DNA of 59,465 bases from Porphyrobacter sp. IPPAS B-1204 (lineage in GTDB: Bacteria; Pseudomonadota; Alphaproteobacteria; Sphingomonadales; Sphingomonadaceae): assembly GCA_003724185.1 (NCBI GenBank), contig RHGM01000004.1, positions 1-59,465 on the forward strand, written 5' to 3'. How positions within the stretch are numbered: position 1 is the first letter of the stretch; the number at the start of each line of letters is the position of its first letter. A program made the position numbers and the translations under genes. This document shows positions 35,254 through 44,150 of this stretch, piece after piece. The notes beneath the pieces were generated by a model. The model saw nothing but the letters and a program-made list of their open reading frames with translations. It searched no databases and had not been told where the DNA came from.

Positions 35254-36237
35254 TTACATATCGGCGCGCGGCGGGGTGCCGGATTCGATCACCCGCCCGC
35301 GATCATTCTGGTTGATCGCCAGCGCCAGCCCCGCCAGCGCGGCGAACTGGCGGGTGGCGCGCATGGCATTGTCACGGTCATCGGCCGGGTTCATCGATCC
35401 GCTTTCGAACATGTTGTCGGACTCGACCGCGATGATCACTTCGCCGCGCATAAACAGCGCGCGCAATTCCTGCGCCTCGAAAGCGCTTTCGACCTTCAAC
35501 AGGTGTTCGACATACGTCGGGTGGACCAGCACGCGGGCTTCCACCTGATCATCGCTGTAGAGCGCGAAGGTCTGGGCGAAGGCCGGGTGCACCTGGTCGA
35601 CACGCGACAGGCGGTGCCCGTCGAAGTTTACATGATCGCTCGCCCCGCCAAGCCCCAGCCACTTGCGATGCTTGCCCGCACGTTCGAGCAGCGTGGTTGA
35701 CCGGAACGGGCGACCAAAGCCCATGTGAATGATCGGCCCGCGAAACACCGTCACCCAGCGCTGGTTCTTGCCCGATCCGCGGCGTTCCTCCAGGTGGGCT
35801 TCGTAAAGATTGAAATCATGGCCTTCGATCCGGCCGAACCAGCGATCCTCGAACTCGGAACGGTCGAAGCTGGGGACAAGGCCATAGGTGCGCGCAGTGT
35901 CGAACTCCGCCCCCGGCTCCACATCATGTTCGTACTGGACGCCGAAGCTGGCCGCGATGGCCGAATTGATGCCGACCTTGATCGCCTTTTTCGCTTCGGC
36001 AATCGGCTTGTAGCCCCACCACACGATGGCCATCAACGCCATGAACGATCCGACGAAGGCAAGCGACGTACCGGCAAGGGGGCTGAACCAAACGAAGGCG
36101 AGCAGCGGCATGGCGATGGCCGCGCCCCACGTCCAGCGCGATGCCGCCTGCTTCTTTGCGCTGTCACGCATGTCCGCCTGTCCGGCGAGCCAATCCTCCA
36201 GCCCGCCCTGCATCAGAGCATCAATCGGTTTGCGCAT
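35254..36237 (-). CDS. DUF3137 membrane protein
   Basis: A 327-residue protein. Two transmembrane helices lie near residues 36-75 (WGAAIAMPLLAFVWFSPLAG, SLAFVGSFMALMAIVWWGY). The soluble part has the DUF3137 features TYGLVPSFDRSEFEDRWFGR and FRGPIIHMGFGRPFRSTTLL. The family often sits beside LemA genes, as here, where lemA starts 68 bp away on the opposite strand. The function of DUF3137 is not known; a membrane-associated role with LemA is inferred from the neighbourhood. GGGAGAGG precedes the start. Confidence 0.85.
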   Translation of the reverse strand: MRKPIDALMQGGLEDWLAGQADMRDSAKKQAASRWTWGAAIAMPLLAFVWFSPLAGTSLAFVGSFMALMAIVWWGYKPIAEAKKAIKVGINSAIAASFGVQYEHDVEPGAEFDTARTYGLVPSFDRSEFEDRWFGRIEGHDFNLYEAHLEERRGSGKNQRWVTVFRGPIIHMGFGRPFRSTTLLERAGKHRKWLGLGGASDHVNFDGHRLSRVDQVHPAFAQTFALYSDDQVEARVLVHPTYVEHLLKVESAFEAQELRALFMRGEVIIAVESDNMFESGSMNPADDRDNAMRATRQFAALAGLALAINQNDRGRVIESGTPPRADM

Positions 36238-36304
36238 TGCCTCTCCCGCGCGATTCTTTAACCTGTGTCAGCACAATATTGCGGGTCAGGTAAAGGGGAT
36301 GCGT

Positions 36305-36862
36305 ATGGGTATGGGCCTTTGGGTGGCAATTGCAGTCGTCGGAATCGTGCTGGTGCTGGTGATCGGCATCTACAACCAGCTCGTCGGTCTCAGGCAAAGC
36401 GTGCGGCAGGGTGTGGCCGACATCGATGCGCAACTGCGCCAGCGCCACGACCTTATCCCCAATCTGGTCGAGACGGTGAAGGGCTATGCCGGCCACGAAT
36501 CGGCGACGCTGGAAGCGGTGATCGCGGCGCGCAATGCGGCGGCCAGCGGCACGCCTTCATCGGGGAGCGAACTGCAATTGAAGGCGGCGCTGGGCAATCT
36601 GCTGGCGCTGGGGGAGGCCTATCCCGATCTCAAGGCCAGCGCGAACTTCCAGTCGCTGCAGGACGAACTCGCCGATGTCGAGGACAAGCTGGCCGCAGCC
36701 CGGCGCGCACTGAACGCGGCAGTGGCGCGTTTCAACGGCGCGCGCGAATCCTTTCCGGCCGTTATGTTTGCCGGGATGCTCGGATTCGAGGAGGCCGATT
36801 TCCATAAGCTCGACGACAGCGAGCAGGGCACGGTCGATCAGGTTCCCAAAATCGGGTTCTGA
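36305..36862 (+). CDS. lemA: LemA-family membrane protein
   Basis: A 185-residue protein with one N-terminal membrane helix (WVAIAVVGIVLVLVIGIYNQ) and a long helical bundle. The hallmark LemA segment reads LVGLRQSVRQGVADIDAQLR followed by QRHDLIPNLVETVKGYAGHE; the C-terminal AVARFNGARESFPAVMFAGM is also conserved. LemA proteins are widely distributed, with short N-terminus outside the cytoplasm; their role is unclear. The ATG at 36305 is preferred because AGGGG lies 6 bases upstream; the ATG at 36299 directly abuts it. Divergent from the DUF3137 gene. Confidence 0.88.
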   Translation: MGMGLWVAIAVVGIVLVLVIGIYNQLVGLRQSVRQGVADIDAQLRQRHDLIPNLVETVKGYAGHESATLEAVIAARNAAASGTPSSGSELQLKAALGNLLALGEAYPDLKASANFQSLQDELADVEDKLAAARRALNAAVARFNGARESFPAVMFAGMLGFEEADFHKLDDSEQGTVDQVPKIGF

Positions 36863-37006
36863 CCCGCAGAAAACTCCGGATTTCCGTCACATTTCGGTCG
36901 TGTTGGCCGAGCGCCTTGGCGTGTGTCTTCGAAAAGTAACATTTCAGCCCGTCCGGCCTCATTTTTCGTTTGCATTTCCCCCCCCAAGCCCTAGATGCCC
37001 GCTTCC

Positions 37007-37086
37007 GCTGCCCCAAGGGGACTTCCAAACCGCAAGGCAGCTTGTCGTTTTATGGTTTTCAAAAACCGTTTTGGGGGTCCCTTGAG
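37007..37086 (+). ncRNA. Candidate speF-type leader RNA of ornithine decarboxylase
   Basis: Two mutually exclusive helices can form in this leader. In the first, GCTGCC (37007-37012) pairs with GGCAGC (37036-37041). In the second, 37015-37030 pairs with 37068-37083 in about 15 base pairs with one or two bulges and two G-U pairs. The second helix captures GGGGG at 37073-37077, the likely ribosome binding site of the gene starting at 37087; a small hairpin (37054-37067) is nested inside. A structured speF leader is known upstream of alphaproteobacterial ornithine decarboxylases. Identity with that Rfam family is inferred from position and structure, not from a model search. Confidence 0.6.
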
Positions 37087-38292
37087 TTGCACATTTACCC
37101 TGACGCATTGGCTGTAGTCCGCGACCTCCGTCCGGACGAACCCGTAATCCTCAACCGCCCGCACGCCGCGCGGCGCGCCGCCCGTTACTTCGTCGAGAAG
37201 TTTCCGGGCAAGGTGCTTTATGCGGTCAAGGCCAACCCTGCGGCTGACCTGATCCAGGTTCTCTGGGACGCGGGCGTGACCCATTACGATGTCGCCTCGA
37301 TCACCGAGGTGCGGCTGGTGCGTGGCATCCTGCCGGACGCAGTGCTGTGCTTCATGCACCCGGTGAAGACCCCGGCGGCGATCAGCGAAGCCTATTTCCA
37401 GCATGGCGTGCGCACCTTCAGCCTCGATTCGGTCGAGGAACTGGAAAAGATCATCGACGCCTGTCGTTCGCCCGAAACCGGTGAAGCCCCGCGTGACCTG
37501 CGGCTGTGCGTGCGTCTGCGCGTGTCGTCCGAATATTCGGAGCTTTCGCTGGCGTCGAAGTTCGGCTGCGATCTGATCGAAGCGCCTGCCCTGCTGCAGG
37601 AAGCCCGCCAGCATTGCGACTGGCTGGGCGTGTGCTTCCATGTGGGCAGCCAGGCGATGACTCCGTTTGCCTTCGTGCAGGCGCTGGACCGCACCCGTGC
37701 GGCCATCGCCGAAGCATCGGTCGTGATCGACATGATCGACGTGGGCGGGGGCTTCCCGAGCGCCTATCCCGGCCTTGAGCCGCCGCCGATGGAAGATTAC
37801 TTCGCGATCATCGCCAAGCACTTCGAAGCGCTGCCGATCGCCTACAACGCCGAGCTGTGGTGCGAACCCGGCCGTGCGCTGTCGGCCGAATACAGCTCGA
37901 TGATCGTGCAGGTGAACAAGCGCCGCGGCGAGGAACTGTACATCAACGATGGCGCTTACGGCGCTCTCTATGATGCAGCTCACGTGGCGTGGCGGTTCCC
38001 CGTGCGGGCGCTGGAAGATGATCTGATCGAGGATAACGCCGATTTCGCCTTCTACGGGCCGACCTGCGACGATGCCGATTACATGAAGGGGCCGTTCCAG
38101 CTCCCGGCAGACATTCAGGCGGGCGATTACATCGAGATCGGGATGCTCGGCGCTTATGGTGCTGCGATGAAGACCGGCTTCAACGGCTATGGCAACGCGC
38201 AGGTGGTGACCGTCGCGGACGAGCCGATGATGAGCCTGTTCAACGGCACCCGCGTGCGCGAGGCGACCGACAACGTGGTGTCCTTGCGCTAA
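37087..38292 (+). CDS. Type III (alanine-racemase-fold) ornithine/lysine decarboxylase
   Basis: A 401-residue PLP enzyme of the eukaryotic-like ODC family. PLP-binding Lys48 is in LYAVKANPAADL, the glycine loop is DVGGGFPSAYPG, the phosphate contact is ELWCEPGRALS, and the active-site Cys is in FYGPTCDDADYM. It converts ornithine (possibly also lysine) to putrescine (or cadaverine). No ATG fits the expected N-terminus; TTG at 37087 (reading MHIYPDALAVVRDL) lies 9 bases after GGGGG and matches where homologues start. The open frame extends upstream through the leader, which is not protein-like. A hairpin follows the stop. Confidence 0.92.
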   Translation: MHIYPDALAVVRDLRPDEPVILNRPHAARRAARYFVEKFPGKVLYAVKANPAADLIQVLWDAGVTHYDVASITEVRLVRGILPDAVLCFMHPVKTPAAISEAYFQHGVRTFSLDSVEELEKIIDACRSPETGEAPRDLRLCVRLRVSSEYSELSLASKFGCDLIEAPALLQEARQHCDWLGVCFHVGSQAMTPFAFVQALDRTRAAIAEASVVIDMIDVGGGFPSAYPGLEPPPMEDYFAIIAKHFEALPIAYNAELWCEPGRALSAEYSSMIVQVNKRRGEELYINDGAYGALYDAAHVAWRFPVRALEDDLIEDNADFAFYGPTCDDADYMKGPFQLPADIQAGDYIEIGMLGAYGAAMKTGFNGYGNAQVVTVADEPMMSLFNGTRVREATDNVVSLR

Positions 38293-38299
38293 CCCTGTT

Positions 38300-38333
38300 G
38301 CCGCCGCTCCGCCTGACCGGGCGGGGCGGCGGC
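38300..38333 (+). terminator. Strong hairpin after the ornithine decarboxylase gene
   Basis: A 14-bp stem (38300-38313 with 38320-38333, one G-U pair) with a 6-base loop begins 8 bases after the stop. It is very GC-rich but no clear T-tract follows, so it may act as a terminator or as a 3'-end stabiliser. Confidence 0.45.
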
Positions 38334-38378
38334 TGACGGTTCATCTGGCAGTCAGACGCGCGCCGGATATTGCCTGAA

Positions 38379-39212
38379 ATGCGGGCAACTTTCAGATCAT
38401 GCTGCATTTTCCTGGGCCTTGCGGCAGTTTCCTTGGTGGCCGCGCAGGAGCCTCCCCCCGACGACAGCGCGCCTGATGAGAGCGAAATCCTCGTCGAGGG
38501 GCAGCGAATTGTCGACTTTGGCGCGGCGAGTGATCTGGCGCGTGATGTCGCCCGGCGGCCCCGTTCGACTGTGCCGATGGCGCGGCTCACCGCGCCGCTG
38601 TGCTTGCAGCTTGCCATCGACGACGAGGCAAAGGGCCGGCTGATCGGGCGGCGCATCATCGCAAATGCGCGCGCCGCCAATATCGCCATCGCAGAGGTCG
38701 GATGCCGCCCCAATGCACTGGTGATCATCGCCGACAATATGCGCGCCAAGATTGACGAATACCGCCGCGACGGGCGCCGCTTTTTCGGCAGTCTGAAACG
38801 CCACCAGATCGAGCGCGCGCTGCGTGTGCGCGACCCCGTTTATGTGTTTCACGATGTTGTCTTCAAGACCAACACCCGCGGCGGGATTGATCGGAAGACA
38901 CGCATGAACCTGGTGACGACAGCGGTCATGATGGATAGCCAGGCGAGCTCCGGCTTATCCGCTCATCAGGTTGCGGATTATGCCAGTCTCCGCCTGCTCG
39001 CGCCCAGCCGAGAGCTTTCCGAGCTGGAGAATTCGGGCGCGCGCACGATCATGACCCTGTTCGCAGATCCCTCCCGGGCGCCACCGGAAATGACGCGGCT
39101 TGACCGCTCCTACCTCGTGACACTCTACCGCCTCCCTTCGAGAGCCTCTGCGGTCGATGTCCTTCTGGAAACGTCGCGCGTCTTGCTTGAGGACGGCGCG
39201 CAAGGGCCGTGA
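38379..39212 (+). CDS. Exported protein of unknown function
   Basis: A 277-residue protein with signal peptide MRATFRSCCIFLGLAAVSLV ending near AAQ. An in-frame TTG three codons upstream exists; the ATG is preferred. A Pro/Asp/Glu-rich stretch and the phrase SEILVEGQRIVDF follow, a motif common near the N-terminus of exported sphingomonad proteins. The middle includes ADNMRAKIDEYRRDGRRFFG and VYVFHDVVFKTNTRGGIDR. No catalytic motif recognised. It is followed by a terminator that works for the opposite strand. Function unknown. Confidence 0.72.
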   Translation: MRATFRSCCIFLGLAAVSLVAAQEPPPDDSAPDESEILVEGQRIVDFGAASDLARDVARRPRSTVPMARLTAPLCLQLAIDDEAKGRLIGRRIIANARAANIAIAEVGCRPNALVIIADNMRAKIDEYRRDGRRFFGSLKRHQIERALRVRDPVYVFHDVVFKTNTRGGIDRKTRMNLVTTAVMMDSQASSGLSAHQVADYASLRLLAPSRELSELENSGARTIMTLFADPSRAPPEMTRLDRSYLVTLYRLPSRASAVDVLLETSRVLLEDGAQGP

Positions 39213-39250
39213 CGCTGACAGATGCCATGCCGCAGGTTTTTCCGAAGGCA

Positions 39251-39288
39251 AAAAAGAAGCGGCGCAAGAGAGCACTCTTGCGCCGCTT
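39251..39288 (-). terminator. Intrinsic terminator of the thiolase gene
   Basis: A perfect 14-bp stem (39257-39270 with 39275-39288, loop AGCA). Read on the minus strand it is followed by CTTTTTT after one short interruption, a classical intrinsic terminator about 60 bp after the thiolase stop at 39346. On the plus strand the T-tract is poor. Confidence 0.8.
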
Positions 39289-39345
39289 TGCTTAAGGTAT
39301 GTCCTCCGGCGTCAGGCGATGACGCGGCAGGCCAAGAGGCTATCC

Positions 39346-40527
39346 TCAGAACACTTCGAAGAGACCAGCAGCGCCCATGCCGCCACCAACGCACATGGTG
39401 ACGACCACATACTTAGCGCCGCGGCGCTTGCCTTCGATCAGCGCGTGGCCGGTGCAGCGCGCGCCGGTCATGCCGTAGGGGTGGCCGATCGAGATCGAGC
39501 CGCCGCTGACGTTGAGGATGTCGTTATCGATGCCCAGCGTATCGCGGCAATACAGCACCTGCACCGCGAAAGCCTCGTTCAGTTCCCACAGGCCGATGTC
39601 GTCCATCTTGAGGCCCGTCTGTTTGAGCAGCTTGGGGATCGCGAAGACCGGGCCGATGCCCATCTCGTCAGGCTCGGTGCCCGCCACCGCCATGCCGACA
39701 TAGCGGCCGAGCGGCTGGAGGCCCTTCTGTTCGGCGAGCTTGGCTTCCATCAGCACCGCGGCGGACGAACCGTCCGACAGCTGCGAGGCGTTGCCTGCGG
39801 TGATGGTCATGCCCGGGCCCATCACGGGGTTCAGGGACTGCAAACCTTCCAGCGTGGTTTCGGGGCGGTTGCCTTCGTCCTTGGTGAGGGTGACTTCCTT
39901 CTGGGATACTTCCTTCGTCTCCTTGTCCATCACGTTCATGGTGGTGGTGACGGGGACGATTTCGGCGTCGAGACGGCCTTCAGCCTGCGCTGCGGCGGTG
40001 CGCATCTGCGACTGGTAGGCGTATTCGTCCATCGCATCGCGGCTGATGTTGTAACGCTTGGCCACCGTTTCGGCGGTTTGCAGCATCGGCATATAGACAT
40101 TGGCGTGCATCGCGATCAGCGAGCGATCCGGCGAGACGCGCATTTCCGTCGTCTGCACCATCGAGATCGAATCCTGACCCCCGCCGACGACGATATCCAT
40201 ATTGTCGACGATGATCTGCTTGGCCGCGGTCGAAATCGCCATCAGGCCGGATGAGCACTGGCGGTCGATGGTCTGGCCCGACACGCCCACCGGGCAACCG
40301 GCGCGCAGCGCAACCTGACGGGCGATGTTGCCCGACTGCGTGCCCTGCGTGAGCACCGCGCCCCACACCACATCGTCAATCGCGCCGGCTTCGATGCCCG
40401 CACGTTCGATCGCGGGGGCAAGGCTCAACGCGCCGAGGGTGGCGCCGGGGGTGGCGTTGAAAGCGCCCTTGTAAGCGCGCCCGATCGGCGTGCGGGCGGT
40501 GGAGACGATAACGGCGTCACGTGCCAT
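39346..40527 (-). CDS. Acetyl-CoA C-acetyltransferase (thiolase)
   Basis: A 393-residue thiolase. The acylated Cys is in [11 protein letters not shown] (about residue 90), the His base is in [13 protein letters not shown] and the second Cys is in [11 protein letters not shown]. The NEAFA motif ([13 protein letters not shown]) is conserved. It either splits 3-ketoacyl-CoA or condenses two acetyl-CoA; the sequence resembles FadA-like degradative thiolases more than PhaA, so beta-oxidation is the likelier context. AAGGATA precedes the ATG. It is followed on the left by a strong terminator and preceded by the MaoC-like hydratase gene at 40597, transcribed in the same direction. Confidence 0.9.
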   Translation of the reverse strand: MARDAVIVSTARTPIGRAYKGAFNATPGATLGALSLAPAIERAGIEAGAIDDVVWGAVLTQGTQSGNIARQVALRAGCPVGVSGQTIDRQCSSGLMAISTAAKQIIVDNMDIVVGGGQDSISMVQTTEMRVSPDRSLIAMHANVYMPMLQTAETVAKRYNISRDAMDEYAYQSQMRTAAAQAEGRLDAEIVPVTTTMNVMDKETKEVSQKEVTLTKDEGNRPETTLEGLQSLNPVMGPGMTITAGNASQLSDGSSAAVLMEAKLAEQKGLQPLGRYVGMAVAGTEPDEMGIGPVFAIPKLLKQTGLKMDDIGLWELNEAFAVQVLYCRDTLGIDNDILNVSGGSISIGHPYGMTGARCTGHALIEGKRRGAKYVVVTMCVGGGMGAAGLFEVF

Positions 40528-40596
40528 GATAGGGGGTATCCTTGTTGTCGTTTGTCAGCCGCCGCCCCGACACACGCCGAGGCGGCGATAAGGGGG

Positions 40597-41046
40597 TCAC
40601 ACGAAGAACATCGTGATCCACTCGCAGATCAGGGCGGGCTTGTCCTCGCCTTCGATCTCGATCGTGATTTCGACGGTCTGCTGCCACTGGCCGGGGCGCT
40701 TTTCGTCCATTTCGACCAGCTTCCAGTGGCCGCGGATGCGCTTGCCCGAACGGACGGGGGCGATGAAGCGGGTCTTGTTGCCGCCATAGTTGACCGCCAT
40801 CTTGATCCCGTCAACGCGCGGCATGTCGCTGTTGGCGCTGAGGTAGGGGATCATCGACAGCGTCAGGAAGCCATGCGCGATGGTGCCGCCGAACGGCGTC
40901 ATCTTGGCAGCTTCTTCGTTGATGTGGATGAACTGGTGATCGCCGGTGGCATCGGCAAACTGGTTGATGCGCTCCTGGCTCATCTCCACCCACTCGCTGG
41001 TGGCAAATTGTTCGCCAACCTTGGCGGCGATTTCCTGGGGGGTCAT
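40597..41046 (-). CDS. MaoC-like enoyl-CoA hydratase/dehydratase
   Basis: A 149-residue hot-dog-fold protein of the MaoC group. The catalytic pair is visible in FADATGDHQFIHINEEAAKM (Asp and His of the hydratase-2 motif), followed by TPFGGTIAHGFLTLSMIPYL. It hydrates or dehydrates enoyl-CoA esters. GAGGAGG before the ATG is a strong ribosome binding site. Its stop is 69 bp upstream of the thiolase start and both run leftward, so they probably form one unit for acyl-CoA metabolism. Confidence 0.9.
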   Translation of the reverse strand: MTPQEIAAKVGEQFATSEWVEMSQERINQFADATGDHQFIHINEEAAKMTPFGGTIAHGFLTLSMIPYLSANSDMPRVDGIKMAVNYGGNKTRFIAPVRSGKRIRGHWKLVEMDEKRPGQWQQTVEITIEIEGEDKPALICEWITMFFV

Positions 41047-41146
41047 AGGCTTCCTCCTCGTTGGTTACGCGCGGGATCCCGTGCCCGCAAACGCTCCGTG
41101 CGGGCCGCTTCATGGCCCAACACAGGAGGGAGCGCAACGGGGGCGC

Positions 41147-42529
41147 TTATGCCGCTACGGCACCGCGCACTGTGTCTGCGGCGGCAGCCCTGCGCGAGGC
41201 GCTGCGGTCCAGCAGAGCCTTGGCCGAATCGAGGCGCAGGCAATAGGTGTTGAGCCCGATCTGAAGGCCCACCAGCATCAGCATCACCGGCTGATAGGCG
41301 ATCCCCTGAAACGCCGCACCGACCAGATAGATGATCGCGCTCATCTGCAAGGCAGCGGCCAGCGGCGTGATCCAGCGCGTTGCCTCGTCATCCGCCTTTT
41401 TCCAGCGGCGCTGGAGCCGCTCCATCTGCCATAGCCCGAGCAAGTGCAGCGTCAGCCACAGGAACAAGCCCGGCCAGCCCTGTTCGCCCAGCATTTCGAA
41501 GAAGGAGGAATGGTAGGCGCGGCCTTCGTCCACCACCTGCTGATAGGTGACGGTGGTGGTGTTCCCGTCCGTCTTGGTGACCGGCATGACATAGGTGAAG
41601 CGGTTGCCGCGATAGGCATCGAACCCGCCGCCCGTCGGCTTTTCGGCGACGAAATCGAGCGTCCAGTTCCACACCGCCATGCGCGTCGATGCGCTTTCGT
41701 CGCCGCTGGGCTGTGCGATCGTGGACATGCGGTCGTAATAGGACTGCGGCAGGAAGGGCAGGGCGATCAGGCCCAGCACGGCCGCACCGGCAATGAACGT
41801 AATCCGCCGTTTGGTGTAACGCAGCATCAGCGCTCCCAGCGCCGCGATGCACAGCAGGCCGGTGCGCGCTTCGGTGCCGACGGGCACCAACAGGCAGGCG
41901 AAGGTCAGCGCCACTGCAAATGCCGTCACCATCCAGTGCGGGCGGAAGATCGTGCCGTATTTCACAAACCACCACAGCATCGGGATCAGCCCGATGGCGA
42001 CCGTGGCCAGCGTCGAGCTTTCATAGATCCCGCTGTTGTCGTTCACGAAGAACTTGAGGTTCTGGTAGCCCCCGCCGCCCAGAATGGTCTTCATCCCCGT
42101 GCCGATCACGATGGTCGCGACCGACAGCAGCAGTACCAGCGCCAGCCCCTCGATCCGGGCGCGGGTGGTGAGGGTCAGGGGCAGGAAGATCGCGAACAGC
42201 AGCGCTTTCCACACCCATTCCCACTTGGTCTGCGCATCCTCGGGGAAATCGGCATTGCCCGTAGTCCAGAAACAATAGAGCAGCAGCAGCACCATCAGCC
42301 CTTGTCGCAAGGTGAAGCGCGCGCCCTCCTTGCGATCCAGCGCCAGCCATCCGCCGAACGCGGCGGCAAAGGCGATCATGGAAAGCGGCAGGCTGGCAAT
42401 CAGCGAATAGCCGATCCGCTGCGGCGCCAGAATGTCGATATAGACATACAGCAGCACCCACAGGAACGGGCGCTTCAGCCCGAGCACCAGCACGTAGGCG
42501 ATGAAGGCAAGGAAGGCGAGATCAAGCAT
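41147..42529 (-). CDS. Exosortase-A-associated O-glycosylation ligase (Wzy/WaaL-like)
   Basis: A 460-residue polytopic protein with about ten membrane helices. The opening (LAFIAYVLVLGLKRPFLWVL, then YVYIDILAPQRIGY) is typical of the exosortase-A-system-associated ligase family with a DUF5935 N-terminus. The C-terminal part has the O-antigen-ligase pattern of helices with a large outer loop holding FEMLGEQGWPGLFLWLTLHL. Such proteins join glycans to proteins or polymerise exopolysaccharide in PEP-CTERM/exosortase systems. The gene starts 8 bases inside the small gene upstream and faces the glycosyltransferase at 42890, which belongs to the same system. Confidence 0.88.
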   Translation of the reverse strand: MLDLAFLAFIAYVLVLGLKRPFLWVLLYVYIDILAPQRIGYSLIASLPLSMIAFAAAFGGWLALDRKEGARFTLRQGLMVLLLLYCFWTTGNADFPEDAQTKWEWVWKALLFAIFLPLTLTTRARIEGLALVLLLSVATIVIGTGMKTILGGGGYQNLKFFVNDNSGIYESSTLATVAIGLIPMLWWFVKYGTIFRPHWMVTAFAVALTFACLLVPVGTEARTGLLCIAALGALMLRYTKRRITFIAGAAVLGLIALPFLPQSYYDRMSTIAQPSGDESASTRMAVWNWTLDFVAEKPTGGGFDAYRGNRFTYVMPVTKTDGNTTTVTYQQVVDEGRAYHSSFFEMLGEQGWPGLFLWLTLHLLGLWQMERLQRRWKKADDEATRWITPLAAALQMSAIIYLVGAAFQGIAYQPVMLMLVGLQIGLNTYCLRLDSAKALLDRSASRRAAAADTVRGAVAA

Positions 42530-42821
42530 TCTTGTGCGCTACCGCTTCGCTGCTTGAGCGCGGGGTCTTGTGCGCTACCGGTTCGGCCTGCGGCCGTGCT
42601 TCGCAACCGCTGCTTGAGCGCGGGGTTTCATCCTCGCCATTCGTGCTTTCCCGGCGTGCGGCATGCCGGCCCGCGCTGCTCTTTGCCTTGCGCTTTACGT
42701 CTGCCTCGGACTTGAGTTCGCCGATCAGCGGATCATCGTCCAGCCCGGCGCGCATGACCAGCCGCAGCAAAGCGACGGCCATCAGGCCATGTCCGATAGC
42801 AAGGGCGATGTGATCGATCAT
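42522..42821 (-). CDS. Small membrane-associated protein with repeated tail
   Basis: A 99-residue frame beginning MIDHIALAIGHGLMAVALLR, one amphipathic or membrane helix, followed by a charged region (DPLIGELKSEADVKRKAKSS). The C-terminal third contains two related units, TPRSSSGCEARPQAEPVAHK and TPRSSSEAVAHK, coded by direct DNA repeats. The frame overlaps the start of the ligase gene by 8 bases, as in a coupled operon. The repeats suggest the tail was lengthened by duplication or by insertion of a short repeat element. Reality as a protein is likely but not certain; function unknown. Confidence 0.6.
   Translation of the reverse strand: MIDHIALAIGHGLMAVALLRLVMRAGLDDDPLIGELKSEADVKRKAKSSAGRHAARRESTNGEDETPRSSSGCEARPQAEPVAHKTPRSSSEAVAHKNA
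42531..42626. repeat. Paired direct repeats in the small protein gene
   Basis: Repeat A (CTTGTGCGCTACCG) occurs at 42531-42544 and 42567-42580. Repeat B (CGCTGCTTGAGCGCGGGGT) occurs at 42548-42566 and 42608-42626. Together they form an A-B-A-B arrangement with a 27-base insert between the second A and B. The unit also contains a short inverted repeat (CGCT...AGCG). Confidence 0.7.
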
Positions 42822-42889
42822 ACCAGGGGGCAGCTTTACGCGCAGCCAGTTGACGCGGCGTTAAGCACGCCTGCGATAGATGGCCGGGC

Positions 42890-44143
42890 ATGACCCGCGT
42901 TCTCCATGTGCTCGATCACTCGCTTCCGCTTCACAGCGGCTACACCTTCCGCACCCGTGCGATTCTCAAGGCACAAGCGGCCCTTGGGCTGGAAGTGCGC
43001 GGGATCACGGGGCAACGGCACAATCTAGAAGCGGCACTGGCGGGCTCGCCCGAGGAATCCGATGGCCTGCTGTTCCACCGCACCCCCGGCACGCCCGCAG
43101 GCCCGCCGGGCTTCCGCGAGATGGACGAGGTGACCGCTTTGACCGCGTCGATCCATGCGCTGGCGGACGAATGGCGGCCCGACATCATCCACGCGCACAG
43201 CCCTGCATTGTGCGGCGCGGCTGCCAGCAAGGCGGCGCGGGCGCTGGGCGTGCCGTTCGTCTATGAAATCCGCGCCTTCTGGGAAGATGCTGCCGTCGGC
43301 AACCTGACCGGCACCGAAGGCAGCATCAAATACCGCCTGACCCGCGCGCTGGAAACACGGGTCGCCAAGGGGGCGGATGCGCTGTTCACGATCTGTGACG
43401 GTTTGAAGGATGATCTGGCCGGGCGGGGCATTCCTGCTGGCCGCATTCATGTGATGCGCAACGGCGTGGATATGGGCCTGTTCGGCGACCCGCCGCCGCG
43501 CGACGATACGCTCGCGGCAGAGTTGGGCATTGCACCCGGCGCTCCGGTGATCGGCTACATCGGCAGCTTCTACGCCTATGAAGGGGTGGACGATCTGATC
43601 GCCGCCATGCCCTTGCTGCGCCGGTCGCATCCCGATGCGCGGCTGCTGCTGGTCGGCGCCGGGCCGATGGATGCAAGCTGGCGTGCGGCGGCGGCGGCCT
43701 TGCCCGAACCCGAAGCGGTGGTCTTTGCCGGGCGGGTGCCCCATACCGAGGTTGAACGCTACTATTCGCTGGTCGATGTGCTCGCCTACCCGCGCAAGAG
43801 CCAGCGCCTGACCGATCTGGTCACGCCATTGAAGCCGCTGGAGGCGATGGCGCAGCGGCGGCTCGTCGCGGCCTCCAGCGTCGGCGGGCACCGCGAACTG
43901 ATCACCGATGGCGACACCGGCACATTGTTCGCGCCCGATGATCCGGCGGCCTGTGCTGCCGCGCTTGCCCGCCTGCTGGACGGGCGCGAGGGCTGGGATG
44001 CGATGAAGGAACGCGCCGTGGCCCATGTCCGCAGCCGCCACGACTGGGCCAGAAATGCCCGTGATTATCTCTCTGTTTACCATCTCTTGCTAGCCCGTGG
44101 TGACAATGATGGTGCGGGGCACCGGACGGCCAAGGCAGGGTGA
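42890..44143 (+). CDS. Exosortase-A-associated glycosyltransferase
   Basis: A 417-residue GT-B family 4 glycosyltransferase. The N-terminus VLHVLDHSLPLHSGYTFRTR is the signature of the exosortase-A-system glycosyltransferases. The sugar-nucleotide region reads VIGYIGSFYAYEGVDDLIAA, then LLLVGAGPMD, VVFAGRVPHTEVERYYSL and the conserved Glu region PLKPLEAMAQRRLVAASSVG. It would transfer a sugar during synthesis of the surface glycan handled by the ligase at 41147. The two genes diverge from a 68-bp intergenic region. The remaining exosortase genes are not in the window. Confidence 0.9.
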   Translation: MTRVLHVLDHSLPLHSGYTFRTRAILKAQAALGLEVRGITGQRHNLEAALAGSPEESDGLLFHRTPGTPAGPPGFREMDEVTALTASIHALADEWRPDIIHAHSPALCGAAASKAARALGVPFVYEIRAFWEDAAVGNLTGTEGSIKYRLTRALETRVAKGADALFTICDGLKDDLAGRGIPAGRIHVMRNGVDMGLFGDPPPRDDTLAAELGIAPGAPVIGYIGSFYAYEGVDDLIAAMPLLRRSHPDARLLLVGAGPMDASWRAAAAALPEPEAVVFAGRVPHTEVERYYSLVDVLAYPRKSQRLTDLVTPLKPLEAMAQRRLVAASSVGGHRELITDGDTGTLFAPDDPAACAAALARLLDGREGWDAMKERAVAHVRSRHDWARNARDYLSVYHLLLARGDNDGAGHRTAKAG

Positions 44144-44150
44144 TTGACGC

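Noticed and set aside
39157..40254. A 365-codon open frame antisense to the thiolase
   Set aside because: His/Asp-rich shadow translation; it runs across the thiolase terminator and has no homologous feature.
42531..42626. Possible CRISPR array
   Set aside because: Only two copies of each of two different repeats, without regular spacers and inside a coding frame.
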